64,000 bases of DNA from the NCBI GenBank assembly GCA_917880885.1, contig OU862928.1, positions 7,769,721-7,833,720 of the forward strand, in the 5' to 3' direction. Below are positions 29,732 to 39,457 of the stretch, in pieces. This stretch comes from Limnephilus marmoratus. Taxonomy: Eukaryota > Arthropoda > Insecta > Trichoptera > Limnephilidae. Below the pieces are notes generated by a model that was given only the letters and a program-made list of their open reading frames with translations, did no database searches and was not told where the DNA came from. Made by a program: the position numbers and the translations under genes. Every line of letters begins with the position of its first letter. Within the stretch, counting starts at the first letter, position 1.

Positions 29732-30531
29732 CTAAACTTCCATGAGAAGTTCTTCATTTTCCTCGACTTCAACCAAAGTTACATTGCTGCATGATCCGCC
29801 ACAGCTCCCGCACATTTCTGTGCAATCAAGTGATGCTTTAAAGCAGCTACAATTATTTTTGCAAGCCTTTTTGCAGTTGCAGGAAACTTAGTTTATAACT
29901 TCTTCAGGTGCCGGTGGTTTTTTTGAGTGCACTGGGTACAGCATGTTGTCTGAATCTGATAGTATGTTCGATAGGCGTGTTGTTCAGCAGCACCAGATGT
30001 TGGAGGGAGGGATGCCATGTTAAATTTGGATTTAATGACATTTTTGCAACAGCTTTAAGGTACATTGAATATCTACTGTCATTCAGACTTGCAGACCTTG
30101 TGCATCCATATAGTTTCAAGACAAAAGCCTCTCCTACCGCTTTGAGAATATTTTTGTCTGCCTGTTTTTCACAAAACTGTAAAACTTTTGTGCGGAGTTC
30201 ATTTGATGAACTTAGCAATTTGTACGCGTTAATTTTGCCTTTGCCAAATAAATAAGACGTGGTATCACATCCTGTGATAGCATGCAAAAATAATATCACA
30301 TCCTTCATATCACCAATCTCTTCACGAATCTTGCTGATGTCATACGTTGATGGTGTGCCAGAGGGTTTGTGAAAGAATAGTCGCACATTTTGACACTGTG
30401 GTAGCCCTAACAGTAGAACGAAAAGATCAGTATCCTGTCCGACAACAAATACAGGCCTCCCACTTTGAATCTGGGAAACATCTATTGCTCTTCCGACCAC
30501 TTCAGTATCTGCATCTTCCCCCGCCACAATG
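29732..30531 (-). pseudogene. XPG/FEN1-like nuclease with CXC-like tail, C-terminal part
   Basis: The frame from 30531 downward has VAGEDADTEVV, VFVVGQDTDLFVLLL and FLHAITGCDTTSYLFGKGK. These are the acidic and glycine-rich motifs expected of the internal half of an XPG/FEN1-type (PIN-like) nuclease. After TIRFRQHAV a 7-A run shifts the frame and one stop follows. The reading continues as SCNCKKACKNNCSCFKASLDC..., a cysteine-rich CXC (Tesmin/TSO1-like) pattern, and ends at TAG (29732). This gene family is known to me only as an uncharacterised multi-copy family in invertebrate genomes. The N-terminal part of the same gene is at 53195-55050, separated by the Transib-like insertion. Confidence 0.7.
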
Positions 30532-30560
30532 CACAGTGGTCCCACCGTAGGTCATATCCC

Positions 30561-32065
30561 TGTAACCGACGTGTTGCTCTCCCTCATATTTTTTAACTTT
30601 TTTATTATATGTCTTTTTATTATGTACAATGCCCCGGTGCAACCAATAAAGCTTGTGTGCCAAGTTTGCACCGGGAGACATTCTAGACTCCTATACCTTT
30701 TAAAAACACTTAATTATGCCTATATGTTATATGTTATAAGCCCTGAGAAGGGCCGTTTTGCCTTCCCTCCCTTGCCGTTCTGCTGTTATGGCACGGCAGG
30801 AAGACCGGCTCCGCCAAGCGGGCTACTCTTTATTTTAATTGCGGCCCTTTTCAGGGCCGTGTTTTCGTTCTGACCACGGTTCATAAATACCGTGCCGCCA
30901 GCAACTACTCTTTGCCACACACATTTTTACCATTGCTAAAATGTTATTTTCTTTACACAACAAATGCCCCGGTGCAACAAGTAAAACTTGTATACCAGGT
31001 TGCCACCGGGAGACATATTAGAATCATTGTAACTTCGCCCTCAGGGCTATTTTTCCGGCTACAAAGCCAAAAAACCAGTTTTGGCGGCCCACCATAAGGG
31101 CCTTTATAGTGGTCAAAATACACTATATTTTGATATAACTTCATTTAAACACCCTGTAGGACGCTGAAACTAAGACGTTTCAGTGCAGAGTCCTACGGGG
31201 CATCCATAGAGCCATAAACAAGCATTGTAACTCTTAAACTGCCAGCGCTATCAGCATTTGCGCAGATTTTCGAGCCATTTGTATCAAATCCCTTTTTCTC
31301 CATTTTAAAAATCCCAGGACCTCGTAAAGCGACGACACTAAAAGGTTTCGATAGCCAAGCTTACGGGGGACCTGGGAAAAATATTAACTTCCTTATAACT
31401 ATCCAAATTCTCCTGTAAAATGTAAATACCTACTGACAAAATGTCAAAACCCTCAAACTAACTCTAAACACATCAAACAAAAATTCTACGGATAAACAAT
31501 ATCCGTAGAACACCACTAGCATTAAGAAAACCATTGTAATTGTTATAACTTAAGCTGTATAATTATTTTAAAAACCTAAATTTAATCGACCACTTTCGAG
31601 GAAATGGTCGGCAAACCAGCGGCAACAGAAAACCGCCCCTTATATGTAAAACGGGATAGGTAAATCCTCCCACTCCAAAAATGTACCACGTGACCGTTTT
31701 TTCACCCGAAAACGGGTATAAAAGGCGTGATTTTTGTGCAAATAAATTAGTTCTTCCTCAACAGTCAACTCGTGTCTTATTTCCTTCTTGGAAAGTTTAT
31801 TACCACCTGCTGCCTCCCCGCCGACCTCTGCCTAAGCTTTGCTCCTGGTGCCATCAGTCTCCTCCAGAAAGCCGGCCCTACTCCAGGCAACCGCCACGCA
31901 CCAGGACTAGGCAGAGGGATCAGGCACATCCAGTGTCCTCTACTCATCAGGCACTGGGTGCACGGGAGGTCAGTAGTATTATTATTTTTTCATCATCATC
32001 CTGGTCGTGTACTGAAACCGGTACCCTTTTTTACAGTCTTGTACAGGCTTGATACGTCTGGTACA
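30561..32065 (+). repeat. BEL-1 5' LTR
   Basis: Begins TGTAACCGACG, ends ...CTGGTACA. It contains two GC-rich stem-loops near the start (CCCCGGTGCAA...TTTGCACCGGG at about 30629-30679 and a variant at about 30964-31013), GGGCCG-rich inverted repeats (30745-30865), and a TATA-type promoter. The open frames inside (for example 31772-32272) are identical in both LTRs and run across feature boundaries; I do not regard them as genes. Confidence 0.95.
31717..31724 (+). promoter_or_regulatory. BEL-1 LTR promoter TATA box
   Basis: TATAAAAG in ACGGGTATAAAAGGCGTG, ~35-45 bp before CAACAGTCAACT, a plausible initiator. An E-box CACGTG lies ~30 bp upstream (31687-31692). The same site is in the 3' LTR at 45852-45859. 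Confidence 0.65.
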
Positions 32066-32067
32066 AG

Positions 32068-32085
32068 TGGTCCTTCGAGCCGGAT
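32068..32085 (+). other. BEL-1 tRNA primer-binding site
   Basis: TGGTCCTTCGAGCCGGAT, 2 bp after the 5' LTR. The identical 18-mer is next to the 5' LTR of BEL-2 (51761-51778, minus strand). Confidence 0.85.
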
Positions 32086-32103
32086 CCGCTGCACGACTTC
32101 AGG

Positions 32104-34419
32104 ATGTCCCCGCCCGCCCTACGATCGAAGAGGACGGCGCAAGACGATGGACCTTCATCACCCCCTGCTGAGCCCCCGGCTGCTGCTCCGGACGCCGGAG
32201 ACGAGCCCCTGGGCGTGCCTGACGTCTCCCCTGACGCCACGCCCCGGCCCTCATCCAGCACAACCCCGGTGACGAGCTCCGCAGAGGATAGCGATGAGGG
32301 ACCTCCACCCTCCACAGCCACGGAGGATACGGTGCGCAGGCTGCGACGACGGCTGCGCCACCAAGGGAAGCAGATACAACAGCTGATGGCAGCCCTGAAG
32401 GCGCCTCAGCTTGCTGCCCAACCAAGCCCCTCAGGGCTGCCACAACCCAGCACCTCAGGGCTGGCACAAAGCGACGCTCCCGAGCCGGCACGTGATCGCC
32501 GAGCCCCGCAGCCAAGCAGTCAAGGATGTCCTTCAAGGATGCCGCCTGGACCTTCCGGCCCCGTACCGCCGCCCGCACCCCTGCTCGACCAGAGGCAGCG
32601 CACCGCCGTACGTGAGATGCCTGTGGGACCTGTGCCTCTGGTAGACCAGAGGTACGCTTCGCCGGCGCAGCCAGGGCCTGAAGGCCCTCCGCCGCCGCAA
32701 CACGACTACAGTGGCAGACCAGCATGGATGCCGCCTGGACCTTCCGGCCCCGTACCGCCGCCCGCACCCCTGCTCGACCAGAGGCAGCGCACCGCCGTAC
32801 GTGAGATGCCTGTGGGACCTGTGCCTCTGGTGGACCAGAGGTACGCCTTACCGGCGCAGCCAGGGCCTGAAGGCCCTCCGCCGCCGCTCCTTCGTCACCA
32901 TGAGGGACAAGGATGGATGCAGCATGGACCTCCCGGCCCCGTACCGCCCGCACCCCTGGACGACCAGAGGCAGCCCCCCGCCGTACGTGAGATGCCTGTG
33001 GACCGTGTGCCTCTGGTGGACCAGAGGTACGCCTCGCCGGCGCAGCCAGGGCCTGGAGGCCCCCTGCCGCCGCACCCTTACTACCACACTGAGGGACCAT
33101 CTGCATATGCCCAGTGGGCACATCATGAGCCGGCGCAGCCTGATGACCAAATACCATCCGCTGCCAGTCCGAGCTCCGGCCTGCCGCTGTTCCCGCCGCA
33201 ACCAAGTGCTGAGGAGACGGCCCGCCAAACCAGAGCTTGGGTCCAGCAGACGGACAACCCGATGGCCCAGTTCACCAACGCGCTCACAGAGGCCATCAGA
33301 GCTTCAAGGGCTCAGGACAGCCCCCATCCCACAATTGAGGATGACCCCCGGATGGCTGCTCTCATCGCCAGGCAGTCGATGGCCAAGGACCTGCCTCCCT
33401 TCTCTGGGGACCCGCTGGAGTGGCCCACCTGGAGGGCGCAGTACAACCAATCAACTGCTACCTGCCGGATGACTAGCAGTGAAAATCTCATCCGACTGCA
33501 GCGGGCCCTCAAAGGGAAGGCCCGAGACGCCGTGGGACCCCTCCTGATGGACCCCACTCAAGTGACTGAAATCCTTGACGTGCTGGAGCAGCGCTACGGA
33601 GGGACGACTTCGCTGGCCGCCCTGATGCTGGACAAGGCCAAGCGGCTCCCACAGATGACAGCCGATGCCTCACTGGAGGACATCGCAGACTTTTCGGGCA
33701 CGGTGCAGAACCTAGTGGCATCACTTCGCTCCCTCAACAACGACGGATACCTGACCAACCCGGTGCTCCTCAGCGACATCGCGGGGCAGATGCCGTGCAC
33801 GATGCGGCTGGCGTGGCTGATGGAGGTGCGGCACTACAACGCACCAGCTACGATCTGCCAGTACGCCGCATTCCTGAAGGCCATCGCGAACGCCATCACC
33901 AAATCGGGTATGGTCGACCCCGCGAGGTCTAGACCACGTCGTGAACAGTCGTTCGCCACGACTGAGCAATTCGGGCGCAGAAGTGAAAGTTTGTCGCGAA
34001 AGTCACCACAATATGACAGTCGAAAAGTACCTACCGAAAGTTTGTCGCGAAAGTCACCACAATATGACCGTTCACAAAAAGTAAAAAATGAAAGTGCGCG
34101 AAAGTCACCACAATATGACTCGAACAATCGTAACGCGAACCCTAGCGAAAGCACAAATCGCGACGGGTGCCTACAGTGTGGCGAAAGAGGCCATCTGCTC
34201 CGAGACTGCCGAGAGTTCGTCGGAAAGGACGTGAAGCTGCGTTGGGAAACGGTGAGAAGCTCCCGACTCTGCCGCGTGTGCCTGGAAAAGCACGCAACAA
34301 AGGCATGCAAGGCGCGCGACTGGTGCGGCATCGGAGACTGCCGTTCTCCCCATCACAAGCTGCTTCACGACCCCACGTACGTGAGGAACCCCGCAACAGG
34401 CGACGTCCACCACATGTGA
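32104..34419 (+). CDS. gag: BEL-1 Gag with proline-rich repeats
   Basis: 771 codons from ATG at 32104 (MSPPALRS), ~20 bp after the PBS. Residues ~145-335 are three copies of a 63-residue proline-rich repeat (189-bp DNA unit; copies at about 32539, 32728 and 32917, each with PVPLVDQRYA). From residue ~435 comes the BEL Gag core (DUF1759-like: WPTWRAQYNQ, RLQRALKGKARD, LEQRYGG). Then a short triplicated RKSPQYD motif, then zinc knuckles: CLQCGERGHLLRDC (near 689) and the downstream cysteine/histidine cluster CRVCLEKHATKAC. It ends with TGA at 34417, beyond which the same frame continues into the protease. BEL elements normally use one long frame, so the TGA is either a mutation or a readthrough site. 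Confidence 0.9.
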   Translation: MSPPALRSKRTAQDDGPSSPPAEPPAAAPDAGDEPLGVPDVSPDATPRPSSSTTPVTSSAEDSDEGPPPSTATEDTVRRLRRRLRHQGKQIQQLMAALKAPQLAAQPSPSGLPQPSTSGLAQSDAPEPARDRRAPQPSSQGCPSRMPPGPSGPVPPPAPLLDQRQRTAVREMPVGPVPLVDQRYASPAQPGPEGPPPPQHDYSGRPAWMPPGPSGPVPPPAPLLDQRQRTAVREMPVGPVPLVDQRYALPAQPGPEGPPPPLLRHHEGQGWMQHGPPGPVPPAPLDDQRQPPAVREMPVDRVPLVDQRYASPAQPGPGGPLPPHPYYHTEGPSAYAQWAHHEPAQPDDQIPSAASPSSGLPLFPPQPSAEETARQTRAWVQQTDNPMAQFTNALTEAIRASRAQDSPHPTIEDDPRMAALIARQSMAKDLPPFSGDPLEWPTWRAQYNQSTATCRMTSSENLIRLQRALKGKARDAVGPLLMDPTQVTEILDVLEQRYGGTTSLAALMLDKAKRLPQMTADASLEDIADFSGTVQNLVASLRSLNNDGYLTNPVLLSDIAGQMPCTMRLAWLMEVRHYNAPATICQYAAFLKAIANAITKSGMVDPARSRPRREQSFATTEQFGRRSESLSRKSPQYDSRKVPTESLSRKSPQYDRSQKVKNESARKSPQYDSNNRNANPSESTNRDGCLQCGERGHLLRDCREFVGKDVKLRWETVRSSRLCRVCLEKHATKACKARDWCGIGDCRSPHHKLLHDPTYVRNPATGDVHHM
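32539..33105 (+). repeat. 189-bp coding minisatellite in BEL-1 gag, 3 copies
   Basis: Three in-frame units (63 codons) starting at about 32539, 32728 and 32917, encoding PPGPSGPVPPPAPLLDQRQR or close variants, then VREMPVGPVPLVDQRYA. Units 1 and 2 are almost identical; unit 3 is diverged. Confidence 0.9.
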
Positions 34420-34542
34420 CGCCAGGCCGACGGCGCCATACTCAAGGTGGTGCCAGTGGTGCTGACAGGCCCCGCTGAGCAGATCACCGCCTACGCGCTG
34501 CTGGACGAGGGATCGACGATAACACTGATCGACACCGCAGCA
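34420..34542 (+). pseudogene. pol: BEL-1 Pol, protease start
   Basis: Continues the Gag frame after TGA: VPVVLTGPAEQ, then ALLDEGSTITLIDTAA, the retropepsin-like active-site region of BEL Pol (DUF1758 type; D-E-G in place of D-S-G). It is cut at 34542 by the R1-clade insertion and resumes in frame at 36795. Confidence 0.8.
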
Positions 34543-36780
34543 TTGGAGGACCCACCACTTACCCGCCCTGGTATAGGTAACAGATGGTTACCCCTTCAAG
34601 GCTCTTGCAAGGACTCTAATTTTTTTGGTAAAAACGACTCTATATTTGAAAATGAAACTAGACCTCCAATGTCCCTGCATACGTTGTTAGCAAGCAGTAT
34701 GCAAGTGCTTAGCGGGAAATACAGATACAATATGTGTTAGTATGACAAAGTATAGACAAGACAATGGGACAGGTTGGTGAAAGTCCACGCGGTGGCAAGC
34801 GCTGGGTAATTGTATCCAGCGTATCCTACAAGCACCTGTTTGGGAGGAAGACACAGTAGATAAGTAATAAGGGCATGGCAAATGGTTGGGAGTCCTCTCC
34901 AATCGATTGGCAGTCCCAGCAAGAATGCGCATGACGTTAGGTCTAGTCGTGAACCACACTCAGCTTCCGCGCCCCTTAGCCGGTTCCTCGGTGATGCCTC
35001 AAAGAAAAGTAAATGGGAGATTGGGGGGAAATACCCGACGACCCTAAGGAATTCAGCGTCGAGTAGCCGGAGGCAAGGCGAAGGAGAGCCGAGGTCGCCC
35101 CCCCAAACCCAAGGCCTGCACATGTTGCTGGGGGTGGCGCAATTAATTTTAGAGGGCACCGTGCCATCGTCCAACGACTCCTGTTGATGCAAGGACGAGG
35201 TCTAGCGCACCCCCAGAAGGGGAAAAGAAACATAACAAAATAAATAGATGCAGTTCAGTTCAGCCTTCTGAGCGAAGCAAATTAGCATTGAGACTAAAAA
35301 GAAAAAGAGAACAAAGAAACCAAAACAAAATAAAAATAAACAAAGTCGAGTATGTGAGTTAAATCAATAGTGTTTCTTTGAATATGAAGCTGGAAAAAAA
35401 AAGAAAATTACACAAAAATGATGAAAAATTATAAAAATAATAAACAGAGGTATCTCGATTAAACACCGTCTAGCATAGCTTAGTTAAATCTAAAAGAAAA
35501 CCATGTGAAAAGAAATAAAATAAGCAAAAAAAAATAGATAAGTCACACAAAAATAAAAGAAATAGGAACAAAATGTATATAATAGAATAAGATAAAGGTA
35601 CCTAGGATAGAGATGATATAACAAAAAAAAATGCAGATATAAAGCATAAAACATAAAATTCTAGCAGTAGATGTAATAAAGTAAAGAGAATGTCCGTGGA
35701 TTCAGGAGCAGATACACCTAGCATCTACATGATTTTACAGCTAGTCAGCGACTCTAAGATCAGGCCATCTCTCAACCCAGACTTTCGTAAAATTTCCTCA
35801 AACACTCAAAGTTCACCTTATTCGAAACGAGATCCGCGTTCCAAGCTGGTCTCGTAGTAACTTGCAAGCCATCGAGCATTTCCTCTCGGGCATCCGTCAA
35901 AATCTCGCAGTGCCACAGAATGTGCTCGGCTGTTTGATCAGTATTACCGCAAGCGCAGTTAGAATGGGGTGATAGAGAGAGACTATGAAGTCTCCCTCTG
36001 AACTCCCCATGACCGGACAGAAGTTGGGTCACATGATGATCCCTAGTGATGTACGCCCCTTCCATTCTTAGTTTAACTGACGGGAAGAAGGAGAAAGTCC
36101 ACCTACCCGTATTTGACCTATCCCAACGTTCCTGCCATTCTCTCAAAGTTCTTTCTCGCATCTCTCTAAGAAGTCCTGGGAGGGAAACCGCTCCACCTGG
36201 TATTAGCTCAATACCATGATGGGTGGCAGTTCTTCCTCTTGTTAGAAGCTTCTTTGTTAACACCTCCCTAATTTCAAGATCGATAGGCAAAACGCCGGCC
36301 AAAACTGGCAAAGCGTCCGAAGCGACTGTTCTGTACGCACCCGAAAGCGCCAGCAAGGGGACTCGCTGGCCTCTCTTGAGCGCCGAGAGTACGAGTGAAT
36401 TCTCCAGGCGGTGCTCCCACACAGAGGCCGCATACGAGACTTGCGCCACGTAAGCCCCCCTGTATAGGAGACGGAGCGCTGGAGAGCGCAGTCCCCACTC
36501 GGCAGTAGAGATTCTTCTCAATTTCAAAAAGAGGGCCTGGGCCTTACTTGATACGCTTTTAACATGGGTCAAGAATGAGGACGTTCGATCCAAAGTGACG
36601 CCTAGGTATTTAGTGTTCTCAACGAATCGGATGTTGGTATCTCCCATTTTGATGGTGGGATTTCTACTTCTATTGAGGTTACCCTTCATCAGGAGTCCCA
36701 TGGTCTTGTGGGGAGCGAAGGTCAGCCGATTTCTCTTTCCCCATTCTAAAGTCACACTTAAAACCTCTTCAGCTTTACTC
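34543..36780 (-). mobile_element. 5'-truncated R1-clade non-LTR retrotransposon
   Basis: Flanked by the 14-bp duplication TCGACACCGCAGCA (34529-34542 and 36781-36794) inside BEL-1 pol. The coding C-terminal half of ORF2 is at 35772-36780. The long 3' untranslated region (34543-35771) includes a GC-rich part (34880-35200) and a final ~170 bp shared with the copy at 7676. The 3' end is not polyadenylated: it ends ...CCTCCAA(TG) on the minus strand. The true boundary may include the two bases CA, giving a 12-bp duplication. Confidence 0.9.
35772..36780 (-). pseudogene. R1-clade ORF2 C-terminal half (RT thumb and CCHC tail)
   Basis: The open frame reads to 36842, but its first ~21 codons are antisense BEL-1 sequence. 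Real ORF2 begins at SKAEEVLSVTLEW. It has the post-catalytic RT block NRLTFAPHKTMGLLMKG, TKYLGVTLD and YRGAYVAQVSYAASVW. It ends in an R1-type cysteine/histidine motif CACGNTDQTAEHILWHC followed by a short tail and TAA. The catalytic YADD region and the endonuclease are absent through 5' truncation. The remaining frame is undamaged, which indicates a young insertion. Confidence 0.9.
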
Positions 36781-36794
36781 TCGACACCGCAGCA

Positions 36795-37763
36795 GCCGAG
36801 AAGATTGGCGCTTATGGACCCGTACAAGGACTGCGACTCCACGGGGCCAAGGGCATGTGCTCATCAGATAACCTGTCGCGCCGCGTGCAGGTCACACTGC
36901 GCGGCGCCCGCATAAGCACCGACTACCACATAAAGGCGAGCACGGTGAAAGGCCTCAACCTGCCTGAGCAGAGGATCCCTGGCGGTTACATCACCCCCAC
37001 CATTCTCATTGGGCAGGACAACGCACACCTCATTGTCTCAAGGGAGGTACACGAAGCCCGCGACTCTTCACGAATATTGTCACGGACTGCCCTGGGATGG
37101 ATCACCCATGGAGGGGGGACCCCTTCTACCAATGAAGACCCCGTCACCACTCTGGCTCTGCACGCTGAGAGCCACAAGGACGACTTGCTGAGCGACCTTA
37201 TTCGGGCGAACTTCGCCATTGATTCACTGGGAATCACTTCAGCCTCCCGTGAAACCGCATATGTTGTACGTGCCAACCGGCTGATGGAGGATACCACCCG
37301 GCAGATGACTACCGGCAGATGGGAGACCGGCCTATTATGGAAGGCTGACCACATCACGCTGCCCGACAACAGACAATGTGCGCTGAAGAGGCTGTGGTCC
37401 CTCTAACGCAAGCTACTGAAGGAGGACGACCTCGCAGTGGCCTATCGAGACAAGATCAACCGACTAATATCACAAGGCCACGCGCGTGAACTCACAGCAC
37501 GAGAGGCGGCGAAAGACTCCGCCCGCAAGTGGTACTTGCCGCACTTCGCCGTGGTGAACCCAACAAGCCGGGGAAGATCCGCGTCGTGTTTGACGCTGCC
37601 AGCCGCTGCCGAGGAACCTCCCTCAACGATCAACTGCTGACGGGACCCGACCTGCTGACGTCCTTACTTGGGAACATCCTCCGGTTTCGAGAGGGAAAGA
37701 TAGCTCTCGCCGCTGACATAAAGGAGATGTTCCTGCAGGTCAAGATAACGACTGAGGACCAGC
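36795..37763 (+). pseudogene. pol: BEL-1 Pol: protease remainder and reverse transcriptase N-terminus
   Basis: From AEKIGAYGP through LGWITHGG (end of the protease-like region), then ALKRLWSL. A TAA at 37404 interrupts the frame, and a one-base shift follows near 37557 (AACCCAACAAG). RT proper starts [19 protein letters not shown] and [14 protein letters not shown] (first catalytic Asp). The last 287 bp (37477-37763) are the left copy of the long duplication that brackets the non-LTR fragment. Confidence 0.85.
37477..37763 (+). repeat. 287-bp direct repeat, left copy
   Basis: Apparently identical to 38205-38491 (GCCACGCGCG...GACCAGC). Both carry the same pol frameshift, so the duplication followed that mutation. 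The repeats bracket the non-LTR fragment 37764-38204. Confidence 0.95.
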
Positions 37764-38204
37764 TGTCACTGTTTCAGAATGCCAAAATTTTACCAGTGAA
37801 AGCAATACTATGGCACAAAATTATAATTCAGCATATATTTACCCCGCAGCATAAAGAGAAATTAGAACATAAATACAGCACTAGATTCACGCGCAACGAC
37901 GGGTTAATAGTTCCGAAATTTAACAATAAGTACGGACAGAGAACGTTTGAATACATCATACCGAAGATATTTAATTTATTACCTGACACTATAAAGCAAT
38001 GTAATTCTATGAATAAGGTTGAATATATGGTGAAAAATTGGCTATCGGAAAAAAATATTTGTATTGATAATTGATATGTATATTGATATGTATGTTGAAT
38101 CTGTAGATATAAGATGTAAATTTTAAATGTAAATAATCTATATGTAACTAAAATATAAGCACCTGCCTGTTGACAAGCCAATTGAATTGGTCTGAGCAGG
38201 ACCA
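37764..38204 (+). mobile_element. Non-LTR 3' fragment inserted in BEL-1 pol
   Basis: 441 bp. The first ~310 bp read in frame as the C-terminus of a non-LTR RT ([35 protein letters not shown]), ending TGA near 38073. This is the same clade as 1486-2781. The 3' untranslated region ends in a small fold (CCTGCC..., CCAATTGAATTGG, GAGCAGG) with no poly(A). Confidence 0.85.
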
Positions 38205-38491
38205 GCCACGCGCGTGAACTCACAGCACGAGAGGCGGCGAAAGACTCCGCCCGCAAGTGGTACTTGCCGCACTTCGCCGTGGTGAACCCAACAAGCCGGG
38301 GAAGATCCGCGTCGTGTTTGACGCTGCCAGCCGCTGCCGAGGAACCTCCCTCAACGATCAACTGCTGACGGGACCCGACCTGCTGACGTCCTTACTTGGG
38401 AACATCCTCCGGTTTCGAGAGGGAAAGATAGCTCTCGCCGCTGACATAAAGGAGATGTTCCTGCAGGTCAAGATAACGACTGAGGACCAGC
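38205..38491 (+). repeat. 287-bp direct repeat, right copy
   Basis: Right partner of 37477-37763. Confidence 0.95.
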
Positions 38492-39457
38492 GGTCACAGC
38501 TGTTCCTGTGGCGACCGACGCCTCAACAAGAGCCTCGCACCTATATGATGACGTCTATGATGTTCGGCGCTACCTGTTCTCCAAGCAGTGCCCAGTACGT
38601 GCGAAACCGGGTGGCCCTAGAAAATACCGAGCGCTTCCCGGCTGCTGCAGATGCCATCCAACATAAATTTTACATGGATGACTACCTGGACGCGGTGGAC
38701 TCCGTCAATGAAGCCACCAGCCTCGCAAAAGACGTGGCGACCGTCCTATCATCAGGAGGTTTCCATCTCACAAATTGGGCCTCAAACAATCCAGCGGTGA
38801 TGGCCACCATCCCGCCTGAAGACCGCGCCCGATCAGCCATACGCATCAGCAGCGGAGAAGCAGAGACCAAACGGATCCTCGGCCTACTATGGGACCCGGT
38901 GACTGACTGTTTCCTGTACGCCTTCAGGGACACCGCCGAGCCAGAACTGGTCAGCAACCCTACGAAACGTCAGCTGCTCAGTATTGTCATGAAGATTTTT
39001 GATCCTGTGGGGTTTGTGGCATGCCTCACAGTCAGATCCAAGATGCTGCTCCAAGATGTCTGGAGGTCGAGCATCGGATGGGACGAAACCATCAAACCCG
39101 AGCACAACATGAGATGGCTGGACTGGCTGGGACTCCTCCAAAGTTGTGGAGTCGCCATACCTAGGCGCTGCCTACGAAGCAAACACAGCAGCGTCACGCT
39201 CCATCTGTTCTGCGACGCGTCTGAGCAAGCATGCTGCGCGGTCGCCTACCACACGGAGGAAGTCAACGGAGAAACTACTGCAACCTTCTTGGCCAGTAAA
39301 TGCAAGGTGGCCCCCCTGAAGCCGCTCTCCATACCTCGCCTTGAGCTCCAATCAGCGCTCATGGCCGCCAGACTAGCAGCAACCCTGAAAAAGGAGTGTC
39401 GCAGCAACATTGCGCGAACGGTGTTCTGGACAGATTCTACGACGGTGCTGTGCTGGC
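38205..39457 (+). pseudogene. pol: BEL-1 Pol: reverse transcriptase and RNase H
   Basis: The right copy of the 287-bp repeat restores the RT start. Then QLFLWRPTPQQ, MTSMMFGATCSPSSAQYV, catalytic YMDDYLDAV (near 38674), GGFHLTNWASN and ILGLLWDP. The Peptidase_A17/RNase-H-like region follows (KIFDPVGFVACLTVRSK, LFCDASEQACCAVAY, SIPRLELQSALMAARL, FWTDSTTVLCW). It is cut by the hAT-like composite at 39457 and continues in phase at 42840. Confidence 0.9.

Noticed and set aside
31772..32272. 166-codon frame in the BEL-1 LTR and leader
   Set aside because: Crosses LTR, PBS and gag start; no domain, and the LTR part simply repeats in the 3' LTR.
32099..33205. 368-codon minus-strand frame
   Set aside because: Shadow of the GC-rich, repeated BEL-1 gag; its repeats mirror the 189-bp units.
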